Shown piece by piece: positions 21,938-35,807 of a stretch of DNA of 64,000 bases. The stretch is from the NCBI RefSeq assembly GCF_030247185.1, contig NC_080571.1, positions 46,665,002 through 46,729,001 on the forward strand. The letters run 5' to 3'. Position numbers and translations under genes: made by a program. The DNA comes from Malaya genurostris (lineage: Eukaryota; Arthropoda; Insecta; Diptera; Culicidae). The stretch's first letter is position 1, and each line of letters opens with the position of its first letter. A model generated the notes under the pieces. It ran no database searches, was not told the DNA's origin, and was given only the letters and a program-made list of their open reading frames with translations.

Positions 21938-22877
21938 ACACATGGGCTGAAAAGTCCCGGAAGAACACGATTTTTTGGTGCAAAATAAACTTTATTCATC
22001 AACGTATTTTCCATCAAAAGCAACGCAATAATTCCAGCGCCGCTCTAACATTTCAATACCTCAAAATAGGCCTAACTTTCAGCGATAACCTCTTCATTCG
22101 TGTGAAATATCTTACCGGCAAGCATTTTTTCCAGGTCTGCGAACAGCCAATAGTCGCTTGGAGCCAAACCTGGCGAATACGGCGGATGTGGGAACAATTC
22201 GAAGTTCAATACATTTAGTTTTGCCATTGTTTTGATTGACTTGTAAAACGGTGCGTTGTCTTGATGAAACAAATTTTTTTCTTCGCCATTTGCGATCGTT
22301 TCTTTCCAATTTAAGCCTTCAAACGCTTCAATAACGCTCTGTAATGTTTAATGGTATTTCTTTTCTCAAGATAGTCGATCAAAATTACATCACACACAAC
22401 CCACAATACCGAGGCCGTAACCTCTCCAGCCGATTGCTGTGCTTTCGGGCGCTTTGATTCGAGGTTCACCAGCTGCTGTCCAGTCAGATGACGATCGTTT
22501 TGATTCCGGAGTGAAGTGATCCATCCATGTTTCATCCATTGTCACATATCGACCCCAAAATTCCGGTTTGTTACGTTGAAACATGGCTCAGAATCATCAA
22601 CACGTTCTCGTTTTTGGTCAACAGTGAGCAAACACGGCACTCACTTCAAACAGAGCTTTCTCATAGTCAGATACTCATGCAATATAAAGTCAACACGTTC
22701 TTTTTATATCTTTACGATGTCATCTAACTCACGCAACTTCACTCTTAGCACAATAACTCGCAAACTAATTAATAGAATATCATGAAATTTTAACAGCTGT
22801 CTTTTGAAGGTTAGTATTATTGGCAATAAATCTAGCGCCATCTATGTGTTAGGCCCGGTACTTTTCAACCCATGTGT
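21938..22877 (-). mobile_element. mariner (irritans-type), both ends present, broken
   Basis: Terminal repeats ACACATGGGCTGAAAAGTCC (21938) and the inverted ACACATGGGTTGAAAAGTAC (ending 22877) are flanked by TA at 21936-21937 and 22878-22879. Minus-strand coding shows the first catalytic block (VTMDETW then HFTPESKRSSSDW, about 22500-22570), HQDNAP (about 22260) and HPPYSPGLAPSDYW (about 22150), so a DD34D triad is recognisable. Frameshifts are frequent and the N-terminal third is deleted: sequence jumps from the upstream flank to codons for KLRELDD near 22745. At 940 bp it is shorter than the usual 1.3 kb. Confidence 0.92.
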
Positions 22878-22924
22878 TATTTTCACAAAGTGTACGTCTA
22901 AGTCGACTGCCGTCAATTTTCTTG

Positions 22925-23102
22925 TTCGAAAACCATGAACCCTGGTCGCACAGTCATCACCTGCTTTTGTTCGTTAGGTTTACTCAGTGCGAATCGTCTT
23001 ATTGTTCACTACACAATAGAGTTCTTTGTTTCTGTCGTCTTGGTAGTAAGCGGTATATTGTACCGACCGTATCGGATGAGATATGAAAGCGAACTGAAAA
23101 AA
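22925..23102 (-). repeat. LINE 5' end fragment
   Basis: Read on the minus strand this matches 45485-45640, the 5' end of the LINE whose ORF1 follows there: CAGTTCGCTTTCATATCTCA at the start, then ATTGTGTAGTGAACAATA and CCTAACGAACAAAAGC. The start TCAGTTCG looks like an initiator, as in LINEs with internal promoters. Nothing downstream of about 160 bp survives. Confidence 0.65.
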
Positions 23103-23239
23103 AATCGAAGTAATTGTATCAGAAAGTTTTTTTTTATTTGCCCTGTTATCAAATTTAGATTTATTTACTTCGATATCTACCTGGACCTGCTTCGTATCGA
23201 ACATTGTAATATAATGAATGAAACTAGTCTAGATTGAAG

Positions 23240-25310
23240 GTGTACTGATTTCATAGACAAATCTGTATTTCAACTCGGACCGCTGCCGGCTTTGTTGCTG
23301 TTTATCACCATTTAAACCGGACAGCTCATTAAAGCGAACATCCCGACAGATCCGCAAGTATTCGCTAAACTTGCAACCGAAATCACTACATAATTCACTG
23401 TCCACGTTTCGTTTCCAGCACAGCGTGTCCGATGTTTACAACCGCCATCATCGCAGTAAAAATGTACTGCAAAGCACTCGCCACTGTTATCAACAGGGAA
23501 AAATGTTTACTCAAGCTTCGAGGACGGGCAAACACACACACACAAAGCCGGACAACAATGGTTTTGCGGTGGAGAAGCAAGTGCAGTAAACATTAATCTC
23601 AGAAGCTTCTCAAACGAGTTGCTGTTTTCATCTATTCCAACCAGCACATCGAGAACTGTTTACGATCTCTCGTTAGCTACTATCGTCTTTATCGCTTGGA
23701 TGCGGTTTTTTTTTCGGTGCGGACCCCTACCACGTCCAGGCAGATTCTTTTGCTGCTGTTTGTCCGTCTGAGTGCCCGCCGGAATGTGCGAGTGACTGGT
23801 GCAGACGGAAACCAGAAAGCTGCGATTTTTACGAACACCCAGAAAAAAAAGGGTCCGAGGTCTGGTGATGGGTGAGGAACAGTAACAGCAGAAGCAGTAA
23901 GCTACCACACTACGGCTGCATCCGGGGAGTCCCGAATGTCCTGGGGTTTCGCTAACATAATACAAACAGCAGTTCGAAGCGGTTGTAATTTGTACATCCG
24001 ACACATTTACTGTGTTGGGTGCTGTGTGCTGGGGAAAAAAAGTGTTCCGAAAGCGATGATGAAAATTCGGATGAAATTCAGTCGGGGAATTTCGGGATAA
24101 ATATAGTTAAGTGTTTACTTAGACTGCACATCTCAAACACCAACCTCAAAAGCTTGTATTTTCCAACCGAAATGAACAAGCTAAATACGATTCACAAAAG
24201 TCAGCAAAGATTGTTGATTAAGGATTCAGGAAGAAAAATTAGATCATCCCACATCCGCGGTGGAAAACCGTAACGGTTTTGCCGGTGTGTTGGTTGACCC
24301 AGAATGTAGACTAAATGGACTCGGTTGAGCAAACGTTGAATATTTATGCGAGCCAGGTCACATCCCGATCTGTGTTTGGGTTAGGTGCCAAGATAAACAC
24401 ACCTTCACGGTATTGGGCGCTCAAACAAAACATGGCTAAGAGTGTGTCCATCGTTGACCCAGCTCCCAGTGCCTAGTCAAATGTTGTTTGATTATCATAA
24501 AACGAACTTGTTAGTGTTTGCTCGTACCCCGGGCACTCACTATTTACGTTCTATACTTCAAGCAGTCACGTTATCGTTCTGCAGTCGGCAGTCGAAAAGC
24601 TGACCGATCTAAGACAGATAAAAGTTGGCAAAATAAAAAGACACGTATTTCCTCCGGCAGCTGATGAACGACGGTTCCTAGGCCCTTCATCGGAAGCTTT
24701 ATTAGATGCTTCCCGGTATTGTTCCGGTGAGCCGTCATTACTCATTCACTCCGAACGGGAACCGTGTTCTTGCGAAGGTGTCGAAAATGGGGCGGAATCG
24801 AACGATTCATGGCAAACGTCAGTCAGTCATTCGGAAAAGCCGTGGAAACACAACACGGGCGCACTGATGAAGACCGCTTGTTATGGCAATTTCGAGAAGT
24901 GCTAGTCCGAAGTTGATGTAGGATTAGATAATGACACGTTTGTTCGGTGTTCGGTCGGTGGATCGGTTTGTAGCTGTCGGAATCCTGGAAAGAGGTAATG
25001 AAGATGACTGTTGCTCACCGGGATATTGACAGCCGTCTATTAGCGAAACATGCAGCTTATCAAATCAGAGATCAATTCCGTCAAATGCGTAGTGGAAATA
25101 TCTCTTGGGTAATTCCAGAAATTTACCGCCAATATGTACTTCCATTCATCTCTGACAATAATGTCTAATTAGAATCTGTTTCCGTTCAGAAATGACATTT
25201 TACTTAAGATCACAGAATCAGCTGAACGGTAGAATTCTAGCAGTGAGTTATAACAGCAAACTGCGTAACACAATTTCATGATGAATAGTTTAGAGCTGTT
25301 GATCCTGCAA
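23240..25310. other. Unique, GC-richer island without recognised gene
   Basis: About 2 kb free of the repeat families in this window. Frames such as 23660-24004 (minus) and 24019-24273 (plus, acidic start then basic end) show no domain. Splice-like motifs cannot be judged without an alignment. Probably host intronic or intergenic DNA. Confidence 0.4.
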
Positions 25311-26034
25311 ATTATACGACAATAATAATGATAATAATAATAATAATAAATGTTGGAAATGTGTCATATTTCCAATACTACCAAAACAGTTAATCATCGC
25401 ACCGTTGTACAAGGCCTCAACACCACTTACGCTGGTATTCTACATTCTATCAAATCCATCAAATACGATAAGAAATGACAACTCTCCGATTAACACCAAT
25501 GTCACCGTACTCTACACAGCACTTTTCTGTGCTTTTCCACGATAACGTTGATAAGCTGATTTTTTATCACCATGATGAAAGCTTCAAAATAGTCGTTAAA
25601 TTAATACCGTTTTCGTTTTTGAACCTAGACGCTGGTGACTCTGACTCCGAATAAAACGAACACGTGGTACGCTCCCTAAACAACAACTCATGAAAAAAAG
25701 AAAAAATAAACAAACTCGCATGGATGCGTGGTGCGACCCGAGAAAATTTTCAGAGCGAAACTACGCAATTGGAGTCCGATCTAGAGCGACCTCAGGTTGC
25801 TAAAACAAACATATCAAACGTTGTTTGGGCGACTCTGGGTCAGCTTTCGGGCGGCTCTGATCAATAAACGAAAATGGTATAAGTAGTTGTGACACTGTAC
25901 GTAATTTATGCAAACAAAATATTTGTTATGCAGTCAATAGTAAGAATTGTTTTAAATTTTATATATATATATTACATTTTACAGGCAGCAATCTCTTCTG
26001 GAGACACTCAGATTGATAGATTTCTGCATTTATA
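25311..26034. other. Spacer with AAT microsatellite
   Basis: A run of (AAT) units occupies about 25320-25350 and an AT run lies at about 25960-25972. The remainder has no recognised family. Confidence 0.4.
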
Positions 26035-26435
26035 GTTCATGTAGTGTAAAAAATGGTTAACTTCAAACCACAGGAACATATTGCTTGCCATACCAGTACC
26101 TTTCGACCGAGTTTCTCTACTTGAATCGACCTGTCCGCATCGCTCACATCCTCCCCAAAGACGACAGTAAAGTATTGTGGACCTGGAAGGGTTTTTGAGT
26201 CCTCCTTTACATAAGTCTCGTCGTCTATAAAAACGCATGCATCCGGACACTGCAAAAGACACGAATACAATTTCCGGGCCCTTGTTGCTGATCACTTCTT
26301 CTGTTCTACACTTTGTTTCGAGATTTTCTGCTTCTTATAGGTCTTCAGGTGATTTCGCCTCTTGATACGCTGAATCATTCCGACACTCGTTCCTGCTTTT
26401 TTGGCCAAATCATGTATTGACATGAGAATCGATAT
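26035..26435 (-). pseudogene. ITmD37E transposase fragment
   Basis: Minus strand: IHDLAKKAGTSVGMIQRIKR, LKTYKKQKIS (end of helix-turn-helix region), a frameshift near 26285, then CVFIDDETYVKEDSKTLPGP with the first catalytic aspartate, QVEKLGRKVLVWQAICSCG and a stop. Truncated before the second aspartate. Closest in motif to the copy at 16889-18188. Confidence 0.85.
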
Positions 26436-27213
26436 TTTTAAAAGCAAAGTATCTACACTACTCAGGGTGATCATGGAGGAGGTCTGTAGTACGTTCACTA
26501 ACAAAAGGGAAGTGAAATCAAATTATATTTTAAGGTTATTTTGAGGGTGAGGGTGTAGCAAGTGCCCCCCCCCCCCCCGAAGATGGAAAGTGTAAGGGAA
26601 AATTGATCGGGTCTTACGAAAAATTGGTACTTCTTTACGAGTACAGTATATTTCTTGCAACTAAGTGAGGTTCACAAAATTATTCATAAGAGTGAGGGGG
26701 AATAAGTTTTCTCAACATTAATCTGAGTTGACGAAATCGTACAATTAATGTACATTTTTATGTAAATTGAGAAAACTGTCGACTCAAGGTGATGGAAATA
26801 AGTTTACAACAACATTTGTATGAACTGAATCGTTATTCTATACGTTTTCCTCCCCGGTGGACGACCAACATGGTTAAACCTGGAGTAAAATAGATGATAT
26901 TAAAAAGTTATTCTATAGTACAAATATATTTATGACGATACACAGCCTTTCGTTATAAAATAATCATTATCAGATGGAAAATTCTGAGCGATTACGTGGA
27001 AATAATGATGTCATTAAAATTTAATAACGAGGAGGAAGTAGCAAGTGTGGATAGCCATGGAAGCCAAAAGTATTGTAGATCGAAAGCGACTAGGAAGTGC
27101 GGAAGTACGTTAAAAGCACATATACATATGAAACTCGGAGGTTACTAAGAAAGGATGTATAGAGAGAAAAATGTATGTTTCTAACAAAAAGGTTCAAATA
27201 TAAAATTGACCCA
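26436..27213. other. AT-rich spacer with C homopolymer and SINE-tail piece
   Basis: A run of 14 C occupies 26565-26578. At 26862-26895 ACGACCAACATGGTTAAACC and TGGAGTAAAATAGATG matches the tail of the SINE-like unit at 6185-6400. Otherwise nothing recognised. Confidence 0.4.
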
Positions 27214-27246
<33 letters not shown>

Positions 27247-27344
27247 CCAAAAATGTGCGAGCATGCCATAGTTGATCAAGATTCTACAGATGAGAAAGAT
27301 ATCCTGCCGCTAGATGCCGCACATACTTATTCAGAACTAGACAA

Positions 27345-27397
<53 letters not shown>
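27214..27397. repeat. Inverted AAT / ATT microsatellite pair
   Basis: (AAT)11 at 27214-27246 and (ATT) about 17 units at 27345-27397, separated by 98 bases. The two arms are complementary and could form a hairpin. Confidence 0.85.
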
Positions 27398-28985
<1,588 letters not shown>

Positions 28986-28989
28986 TCAA

Positions 28990-29075
28990 TTCAAGTCTTA
29001 CCTCTATGGTAATCGGATGGAGTAATGCCTGGTAAATATGGCGGTTAGGGTAGAACTTCTAATTGTAGCGTTTTA
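28990..29075 (-). pseudogene. mariner catalytic scrap
   Basis: Minus strand gives LEVLP, then PPYLPGITPSDYHRG, the block holding the third catalytic aspartate of mauritiana-type mariners. Only about 25 residues remain. Confidence 0.6.
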
Positions 29076-29944
29076 CAAACAAATTTTTCATAACCAAAAA
29101 CACTTTGTCATTGCGATCTTTATATAATTTCGTATTCAATATATTTTTATACCTAGATGTATTTAAGCTGCTTTCATCAATTGCCAGAGTTGCTGAAAGA
29201 ACAGAATTTCATACATCCAATTCTGTTTTTACACGCAATTTTTGCACGGTTTTTACGCACGCGGTTTTCTTCGAGCATACATTATTAGCTATACCACAAA
29301 ACTTAAATCAATAACCAAAGCTGCCATCTTGGATTTTAAAATTTCTTTCGACATCGATATTCTACATCAATTTCTCATATCTGTTTCAAAAATATCCTAA
29401 TGATATATTAAGATTTGGTTGGTATTGATTTTCAAAACTTCACTCGCCTCATTAGATATTACGTTACTATTTCATCTGAGCTGTTATTTCCATCTCATCT
29501 CTTCACCTCATTACTTTGAACATGAATAATATCTTACAACGTTCCTGAACCAAACTGTAGAATGTTTTAAAATGATTATTCAAGCTATTGTCACCCTTTC
29601 TCTTTGAAAGAAATGGTTTTAAATTCTTTGGCGATCTTTTTTTTTTATTTAAAACAAACTTACTTTTCGATTTAGGAGACATTTTCGTCTCAAGATTTAC
29701 AGTTCGTCATGTTTCTGAATATCTACTTAGGAGCACAGTAGTGAACATATCAGAAGTGTTTTTAGCTGATTTTTTGAATATTATTTTAATTTCCAAGAAA
29801 TGTGAATCAATTCCCAATGTGGAGCAAGACGAATTAAGCAGAAATAAAAAAAAATCGTTGTGATCTTAGTGGCTAAATCACGGTTTTAAGGTAACGTCCT
29901 TACAAATGAGATGAAATAGGGAGTCCTCACCCTACTTGTCGTTT
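29076..29944. other. AT-rich stretch, nothing recognised
   Basis: Frames at 29105-29314 and 29588-29863 show no known domain. Confidence 0.3.
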
Positions 29945-30058
29945 TTTACTCATCAGTGCACAACAGTCTCTGTTGGACTGTTACACCTTCTGACATTTCC
30001 ACAAAGACGAAACCTACGGGGCTGACCCCTGAATGGTCATGTTTTTGTCTACAGAATA
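29945..30058 (+). repeat. Dispersed hairpin repeat, copy 2
   Basis: ACTCATCAGTGCACAACAGT, CTGTTGGACTGTTACACC: a diverged copy of the hairpin repeat at 21590. Confidence 0.5.
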
Positions 30059-30330
30059 CACTGAGGTATTTTTACGTGGTTTCGTTACGTGTTTTTTATG
30101 CGGATTTTTGAAGTTACGCAAATTTCCGAAATCACGCAGATGTTTTTTCATAGATTTCCAAAGTTACATGGTGTTTTACACGGTTTTGCTTTACGCGGAT
30201 TTCCTAAGTGACGCGGTTTTCTTCCACACGGATTTCCGAAAACAAGTGAATTTCTGACTTTATGCAGTTATTTTAACGCGGATTCGTCAAGTTACGCGAT
30301 TTCCGAAGTTACGTGGTGTTTGTATGCTGA
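30059..30330 (+). repeat. GCGG-type MITE, fragment
   Basis: Begins TA then CACTGAGGTATTTTTACGTG and continues as tandem short units (ACGCGGATTTCCTAAGTGAC, GCGGATTCGTCAAGTTACGC). Right terminal repeat not found. Confidence 0.6.
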
Positions 30331-30640
30331 TCTATTGGGAATGGTTCTGTTCAAATGTAAATTAATAAAACGGTGTGGTACTTTTGGTATCATCACGTGA
30401 CAATGAGGAAAATCGGAAAATCCCGTTGACTTTGAATAATTAATTCCACATAAAATGAAAGTCTAGGCCAGAGAACTTAACTGTAAATGTCTTCTAAATG
30501 TAACTACTCACCGAATCAGCCTAGCATCGGGATCTCTATCACAAATTGATTAGCATTATTGTATGAATTGAAATTTTACTCCAACTCTGTGCAACTAAAC
30601 AGTTATACAATTTCTATTCGTTGCTTTTCTTTTATTTCCT
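30331..30640. other. AT-rich spacer
   Basis: Nothing recognised. Confidence 0.3.
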
Positions 30641-30956
30641 AGACCACGTGACAAAAGATTACAGCTTCAGAAAAAAAAGATAATTCGAAAACAGACAAAG
30701 ACGTTCGAACGCTGAAAATAAAGACATAAAGCTAAACGAGTTCGATAGAAATGAGAACCACAAGATAGAAAGATGGAACAGATAGAACTTGACAAGATAA
30801 TATGTCAAGTTCTATCTGTTCCATCTTTCTATCTTGTGGTTCTCATTTCTATCGAACTCTTTTAGCTTTATGTCTTTATTTTCAGCGTTCGAACGTCTTT
30901 GTCTGTTTTCGAATTATCTTTTTTTTCTGAAGCTGTAATCTTTTGTCACGTGGTCT
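30641..30956. repeat. Near-perfect 154-bp inverted repeat (long hairpin)
   Basis: The left arm 30641-30794 starts AGACCACGTGACAAAAGATT; the right arm 30803-30956 is its reverse complement with a single mismatch, separated by 8 bases (AGATAATA). No TIR-plus-TSD signature of a known transposon is evident. The right-arm sequence continues into pyrimidine-rich DNA (CAGTCTTTTGGTTTTACAGT) similar in style to 44470-44870 and 49480-50125, so the left arm may be a recent inverted duplication of such DNA. If transcribed it would fold into long double-stranded RNA. Confidence 0.9.
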
Positions 30957-31640
30957 GTCAGTCTTTTGGTTTTACAGTCTTTAGTTTTGTCTACCGGAAA
31001 ATTATGCTGTTTATAATTCAACTCGAATAACATTTAGGATTTAGGATCTTTTTCAAATGGTTTTCAAGTCTTCTGTCACTCTTTTTAAGTTATATCATAG
31101 AAAATTGAGAGATATTTAAAAAAAATGATTCGAAATAGTTTGATTTTGTTTATTAGGATTGATCTAGAAAAAAAAGTTTTAATATCCGATTGGATAAATA
31201 AATTACTAACGACCAGATTTCCAGATTATAGGAGCATTGCTGTTCAAATCTTAGGTTTTGGGGAAATTGGTTTGTTTTGTCCAAATTATAAATACTACAT
31301 CCATGAATTCACCGGAGCCGGAGCCGGTGAGTCTGTTTGATTAGATTTCGGATTTCCAAGTTGAAAGTGTTTCATGACTGTATCGAATGAGTCACGGAAG
31401 CGAACTGTACTGCAATACTGTTCCGTTTTCAAACAATTGTCCTTCGGGTCTAATTCTTCCGAACAAGTGAAACATTTTCATAAGTTGATAGGTTTCTAAA
31501 GTCCAGTTTCCGTCGATTTCCGAAGAAATATCTTCCTCGTATTGGTATAAATAATACAGAAATCTTCGGTGGATATATCTACTTCTGTATTCGTACAACT
31601 CGTTCAGTCGTTCCTCATATTAATAGTTACCATTTACTTG
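30957..31640. other. AT-rich spacer
   Basis: A short plus frame 31125-31340 and minus frame 31392-31598 exist without family likeness. Confidence 0.3.
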
Positions 31641-33540
31641 GCTGATTAACAAGCTGATGGACTCCAGCAGCACTCTTCAATCGCAAACGGAAACCATGGT
31701 TGAACGGATTTCAGAGAAACATTCTGACACCTGCTCACTGTCATTAATTTCCGGTTACACCTACGTTGAGTGCAAGTTTTTGGCACACAGTCCAATAATC
31801 GAGTTCTGTGAATGTGAATTTCATTTCCCTTCCCCTTTCGGACGCCATAAATCATTTTATGCTGCCGAAATCAGACCAGGACCAGCTCGGCACAGGCAGG
31901 CAGGCGGGCGGGCGTATGAATATTCACGTTATCCCAGGGCGACCAAAGATCACCTTGGCAATGGGATGATCTACGACGATACCAGCGAAGTACCGGTTGG
32001 GCATCTCCGGTGTCGATTGGATTAGAACAAATTCCATAAATATTTATTTATGGTGCCGTGTGCCGTTTGCCTGGCACGGTTGCTCTATTCATCCATTTTC
32101 ATATGATTTTGACAGCAGGAGGCAGCAGCAGCAGCAGCGGCCAAAGCTTCCCACTCTGTTACTCTGGCTTTGCTATAGAGTGAAACTTTGCTACCGAGTT
32201 CGTGCTGGACCGGCAAGAGAAATATGAAAAAAATATATACATATTCTGCTCCGGTAAGCCACCGTCACTTCCGGCCGAATGGTTCAAGCCACGCAGTCGG
32301 AGCACGGAAACCGTCCCACTGCCATTTATTTGAATTCAATTTAATTCACGGATGACAAGCTTGGTATTACAGGTAATCTACTGGTCCTCACAGGTTTCTA
32401 TCCGCATCGTCCCTCGAGGGTAGTGCCAGTGAAACGCTGCCAAAGAATTACATTTGCATGCCTTTTTTTCTGCGATGTGGACCGACCCGGATAAATTTTC
32501 GCACTTGTCCCTATGTCATCAGCCCCAGAACCTGTTGTTGATTGCATCATAGTGCCGCCTGTTGCTGGCAGGTTACCCCCATCGCAATTGTTAACTTGAG
32601 TTACGGTTGCCGACTGCTGACAAAAAGTGTCCCGTTTTGTTTCAACTCCCTGACTACTCTAAAAGTTAGTAACGGTTTAATGCACTGCCACTTTGCCAAG
32701 GGTAAAAGATAACAGATACCAAGTTCTTGTTGTCTCGTCATCATAACACCGAATGGAAAGAAGGGGGGGAGGGGGGGGGGGGGGGGAAGTTTGCGGTGCT
32801 CCGTTACAACTAACTTGTCAGAAATTTTGCTCCCGACCGATAGGGACTGGGGTTGGTTGACTGGGATGAAAGAAGGACGGACGGCTCAATTTGATCTGAC
32901 TGGATAAACTTCCACTGCGTTTTCCTTCCTTTCGTTGCTCATTTAGTCTGCAGTAAAGTGCAGATAAAGATTCAACTGATAAAAAACTAATTTTACGTCG
33001 GCGAAACTTTGTCCTGGTGTTGGCGATAGTGAGATAGTAATATGATACACCAGTCATACACCGGGTGCAGGTTGAAGTGTTGAAGTGACGCTGTCTTGCG
33101 TGTCTATCGTTCCATTGTTTGCATACATATGTTGGCAAACGGTTCGCTTCGCATTGTCTGATGGGATCGCGAGAGACAGACAGAGAGAAAGTAATTGCAC
33201 TCAGAAGTGCGATGATAACATTTTGAAGTAGAGTTTCGACGCGTCGAGTCGGCTGGGTTCAATTTGTTCATTGAACACGCAACGGCAATTAGAGAAAACC
33301 GAGCAAGATAATTCTCTGAGGACTCGTTTCAAACTAATTAATAGAGGTATTTATCGAAGTCATTGTTTAAATTGATGCTTGATTCTTGAAGATATCATAA
33401 TTTATGAAACGAAATGCCAATAAATTTGCAAGTTAAAAGCTGATATTGCGTGAATATTTATCGACGTTCCAACTCAAAATTCACTCACTCATTATTTTAA
33501 ATATGGTTCAGTCATATTGTAATTTTCAACGTTCCTTCCA
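31641..33540. other. Unique, GC-richer island without recognised gene
   Basis: No shared repeats. Frames of up to about 120 codons (31657-32025 plus; 32818-33138 minus) do not resemble proteins I know. A G-rich run lies at 32763-32786 and (CAG)-like units at 32118-32135. Possible conserved non-coding or regulatory DNA of the host locus. Confidence 0.4.
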
Positions 33541-34888
33541 AAATAATTTATTTATTTATTTGGAGCAGGAAAAAGCCCAATGAAGCTGAAATAATAATCT
33601 CTCACTCCAACAGGCATAAAACCTCCTCATCGTTTATATCAACAGATTACAACAATCCAACAGATACATGTATGTATTTAATACTATCAATTAAAACTAA
33701 CCCTAGCTAACTAACTCTATAGTAATTAGTTGACACTAAACCCATCGGGTCGAAAAAGATGGTGGAAGACGGATAAAAAAAAGAGGGCGAGCAAACGTGG
33801 TTAGAATCGACATATAGATCTAATTAGTGTTCGAAAAGATAGGAGAAGAACGATGAAGAGCGGAGAAGAGGAGATACAACCGGATTAGTTACAACGAGCG
33901 AATTTATTAGTTTTCAATGGAGATGGTGGAGAGAACGAAGGGGTGGTCGAGCGGAAGGAATTAACATTAGTATTATAACTGCAAAAATAAAGAATCATGG
34001 AATAATCGTTGTATCGCATTACGAGAGAGATGAAAATCAAATTCCTGTGAGCAACTATTGTATAAACGGCACATACTGGAAAAGGGCTCATTATATCCGT
34101 AATTGGTTCTAGCATGGGGAATTCGTAAAAATGGATGAGAACGAAGACTTCGACGATGAATGTCAAAATTGATCAATTGTAGGAGATCAGGACTGTCAAC
34201 ACGTGATTGAATTAGATCAGCAATAAAGACAGCCTTGCAAACGCTCCTACGTACAGACAGCGGATCTAGCTCAATAAGCCGACAGTGATCTTTGTAAATA
34301 GGAAGGTTGAATGTGTCCCTCCATGGTAGATTGCGGAGTGCAAATCTAACGAATTTGCGTTGAACACTTTCGACACGATCAATGTCGATTTGATAATGAG
34401 GTGACCAAACGATAGCTGCGTATTCTAATGTTGATCGAACTAGCGCACAATAAAGTCTTCAGGCAGTGTATATTGGTAAAGTTCTCAGTGATCCGAAATA
34501 TGAAGCCTAAGAGTTTAGAAACTTTCGAAATTACATAATCGACATGATTCTTGAAATCCAATTTGTGATCGAGAATAACACCTAAGTCCTTAACCGAGGA
34601 TTCACGTTTGAGGACATTTTGCAAGAGATGATAGTCATATGTAATTATTGAGCATTTTCGGGAAAAAGATATAATGGAGCATTTGGAAGCGTTTAGTACC
34701 ATCCTGTTAATGTGGCACCATTTGTCGAATGTGTCAAACTGAGCTTGCAGAAAACGTGCATCTTCTAGTTCCTTTATAGGATGATATAGTTTGAAGTCTG
34801 ACGACGCAAATGATAGTTTGAAACATTTCACGGAGAAGTTGAGATTATTGAGGTAGAGTAAAAATAGAAACGGTCCTAATAATGAATA
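33541..34888 (-). pseudogene. LINE RT 3' half with 3'UTR and tail, 5'-truncated
   Basis: Minus strand from 34888 down: LLYLNNLNF, KLSFASSDFKLYHP, VISFSRKCS-like SIISFSRKCS, VKDLGVILDHKLDFKNHVDY, SKLLGFIFRI, then (frameshift) LVRSTLEYAAIVWSP, LPWRDTFNLP, and the protein C-terminus NFDIHRRSLRSHPFL to FHDSLFLQL ending near 33973. A 3'UTR follows and ends in TTTATTTATTTATT read from the other strand, a (TAAA)-type tail at 33541-33560. The catalytic site reads FASSD instead of FADD, an extra residue. Typical 5'-truncated LINE insertion, dead. Same family as 1-1558. Confidence 0.88.
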
Positions 34889-34919
34889 GTCGTACCAGCG
34901 ATGCTAACCCTGCGGATTT

Positions 34920-34937
34920 ATCCGTAGATCTACGGAT
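34920..34937. other. Perfect 18-bp palindrome
   Basis: ATCCGTAGATCTACGGAT equals its own reverse complement, and TAGAGATCTACGGATG follows nearby. It lies at the junction between the LINE and the histone-associated repeat. Confidence 0.8.
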
Positions 34938-35807
34938 ATCTGTATTTTCTAGAGATCTACGGATGAATCACATGAAATCTATGGTTTTTGTATATTGTCG
35001 TGAATACGACTTACTTTACTATGACGCGCCTTTTTAAAATTAGCCATACGGAAGAATGGGCAGAACTTAATATTGAAAATCTCGCTTTTATTAACGGCAG
35101 CAACATAATTCTTTCACTATTTCATCAAAAATATGATCAGGAATTTAGGATAATATTTTGAACAGTGTGAGATAACCACAAACAACTCAAATATTAAGTT
35201 TTTTCAAAATTTGAAAACAACGCGGAAAATTCTTTTCTTTCAGTCAGGCACATATCCTCAACTGAACTCGATCATTTCTTCTTGTGCGTTGGATGGAAGC
35301 GGACGTCGTGGGAATGATTTAATCAACCAGCAGCTTCGGAGAGTGTACCTTCTGCGTGGTTGAAAACCTCAAACGCTCAGGTCGCAACTCTTATTTGGAC
35401 TTCAGTCGTCCGGTGGAGTAGATGGCAATGAAAGCAGGCCTTTTGTGTGGTATAAAGCCTCAAACGCTTAGGTCGTGCTATCATTTGGACTTCAATCGTC
35501 GGGAGCAGCAGTCGTTAATGCTTTCATTTGGACTTCGGTCGTTAGGTGGAGCAGTCGCTAGTAATAAGAGCAGACCTTTAGCGTTGTACAAAACCTCAAA
35601 CGCTCAATTCGCAGAGCCAGTTTCCCTTCCAAGAAGATCGATTACATCATTCTGTTGGTGGTCGTTTGCATTGGAGCAAAATACAACGGAAAATGGACAA
35701 TAATGTGGAACATTATGCAAAATCAGCCATTCTAATGGCTCTAAATGTTACCTAAAGAACTATAAAGATTGCTTCTTTGTAAATCGAAAATTAAAATTAT
35801 CAGTGTA

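Noticed and set aside
24019..24273. 84-codon frame with acidic then basic regions
   Set aside because: Looked exon-like at first, but no domain, no clear splice context and no neighbouring exon.
26565..26578. C14 run as a functional element
   Set aside because: A homopolymer of this kind may be a sequencing or assembly length error; nothing else supports function.
31657..32025. 122-codon plus frame in a unique island
   Set aside because: No recognisable family, overlapping frames in other phases look equally good.
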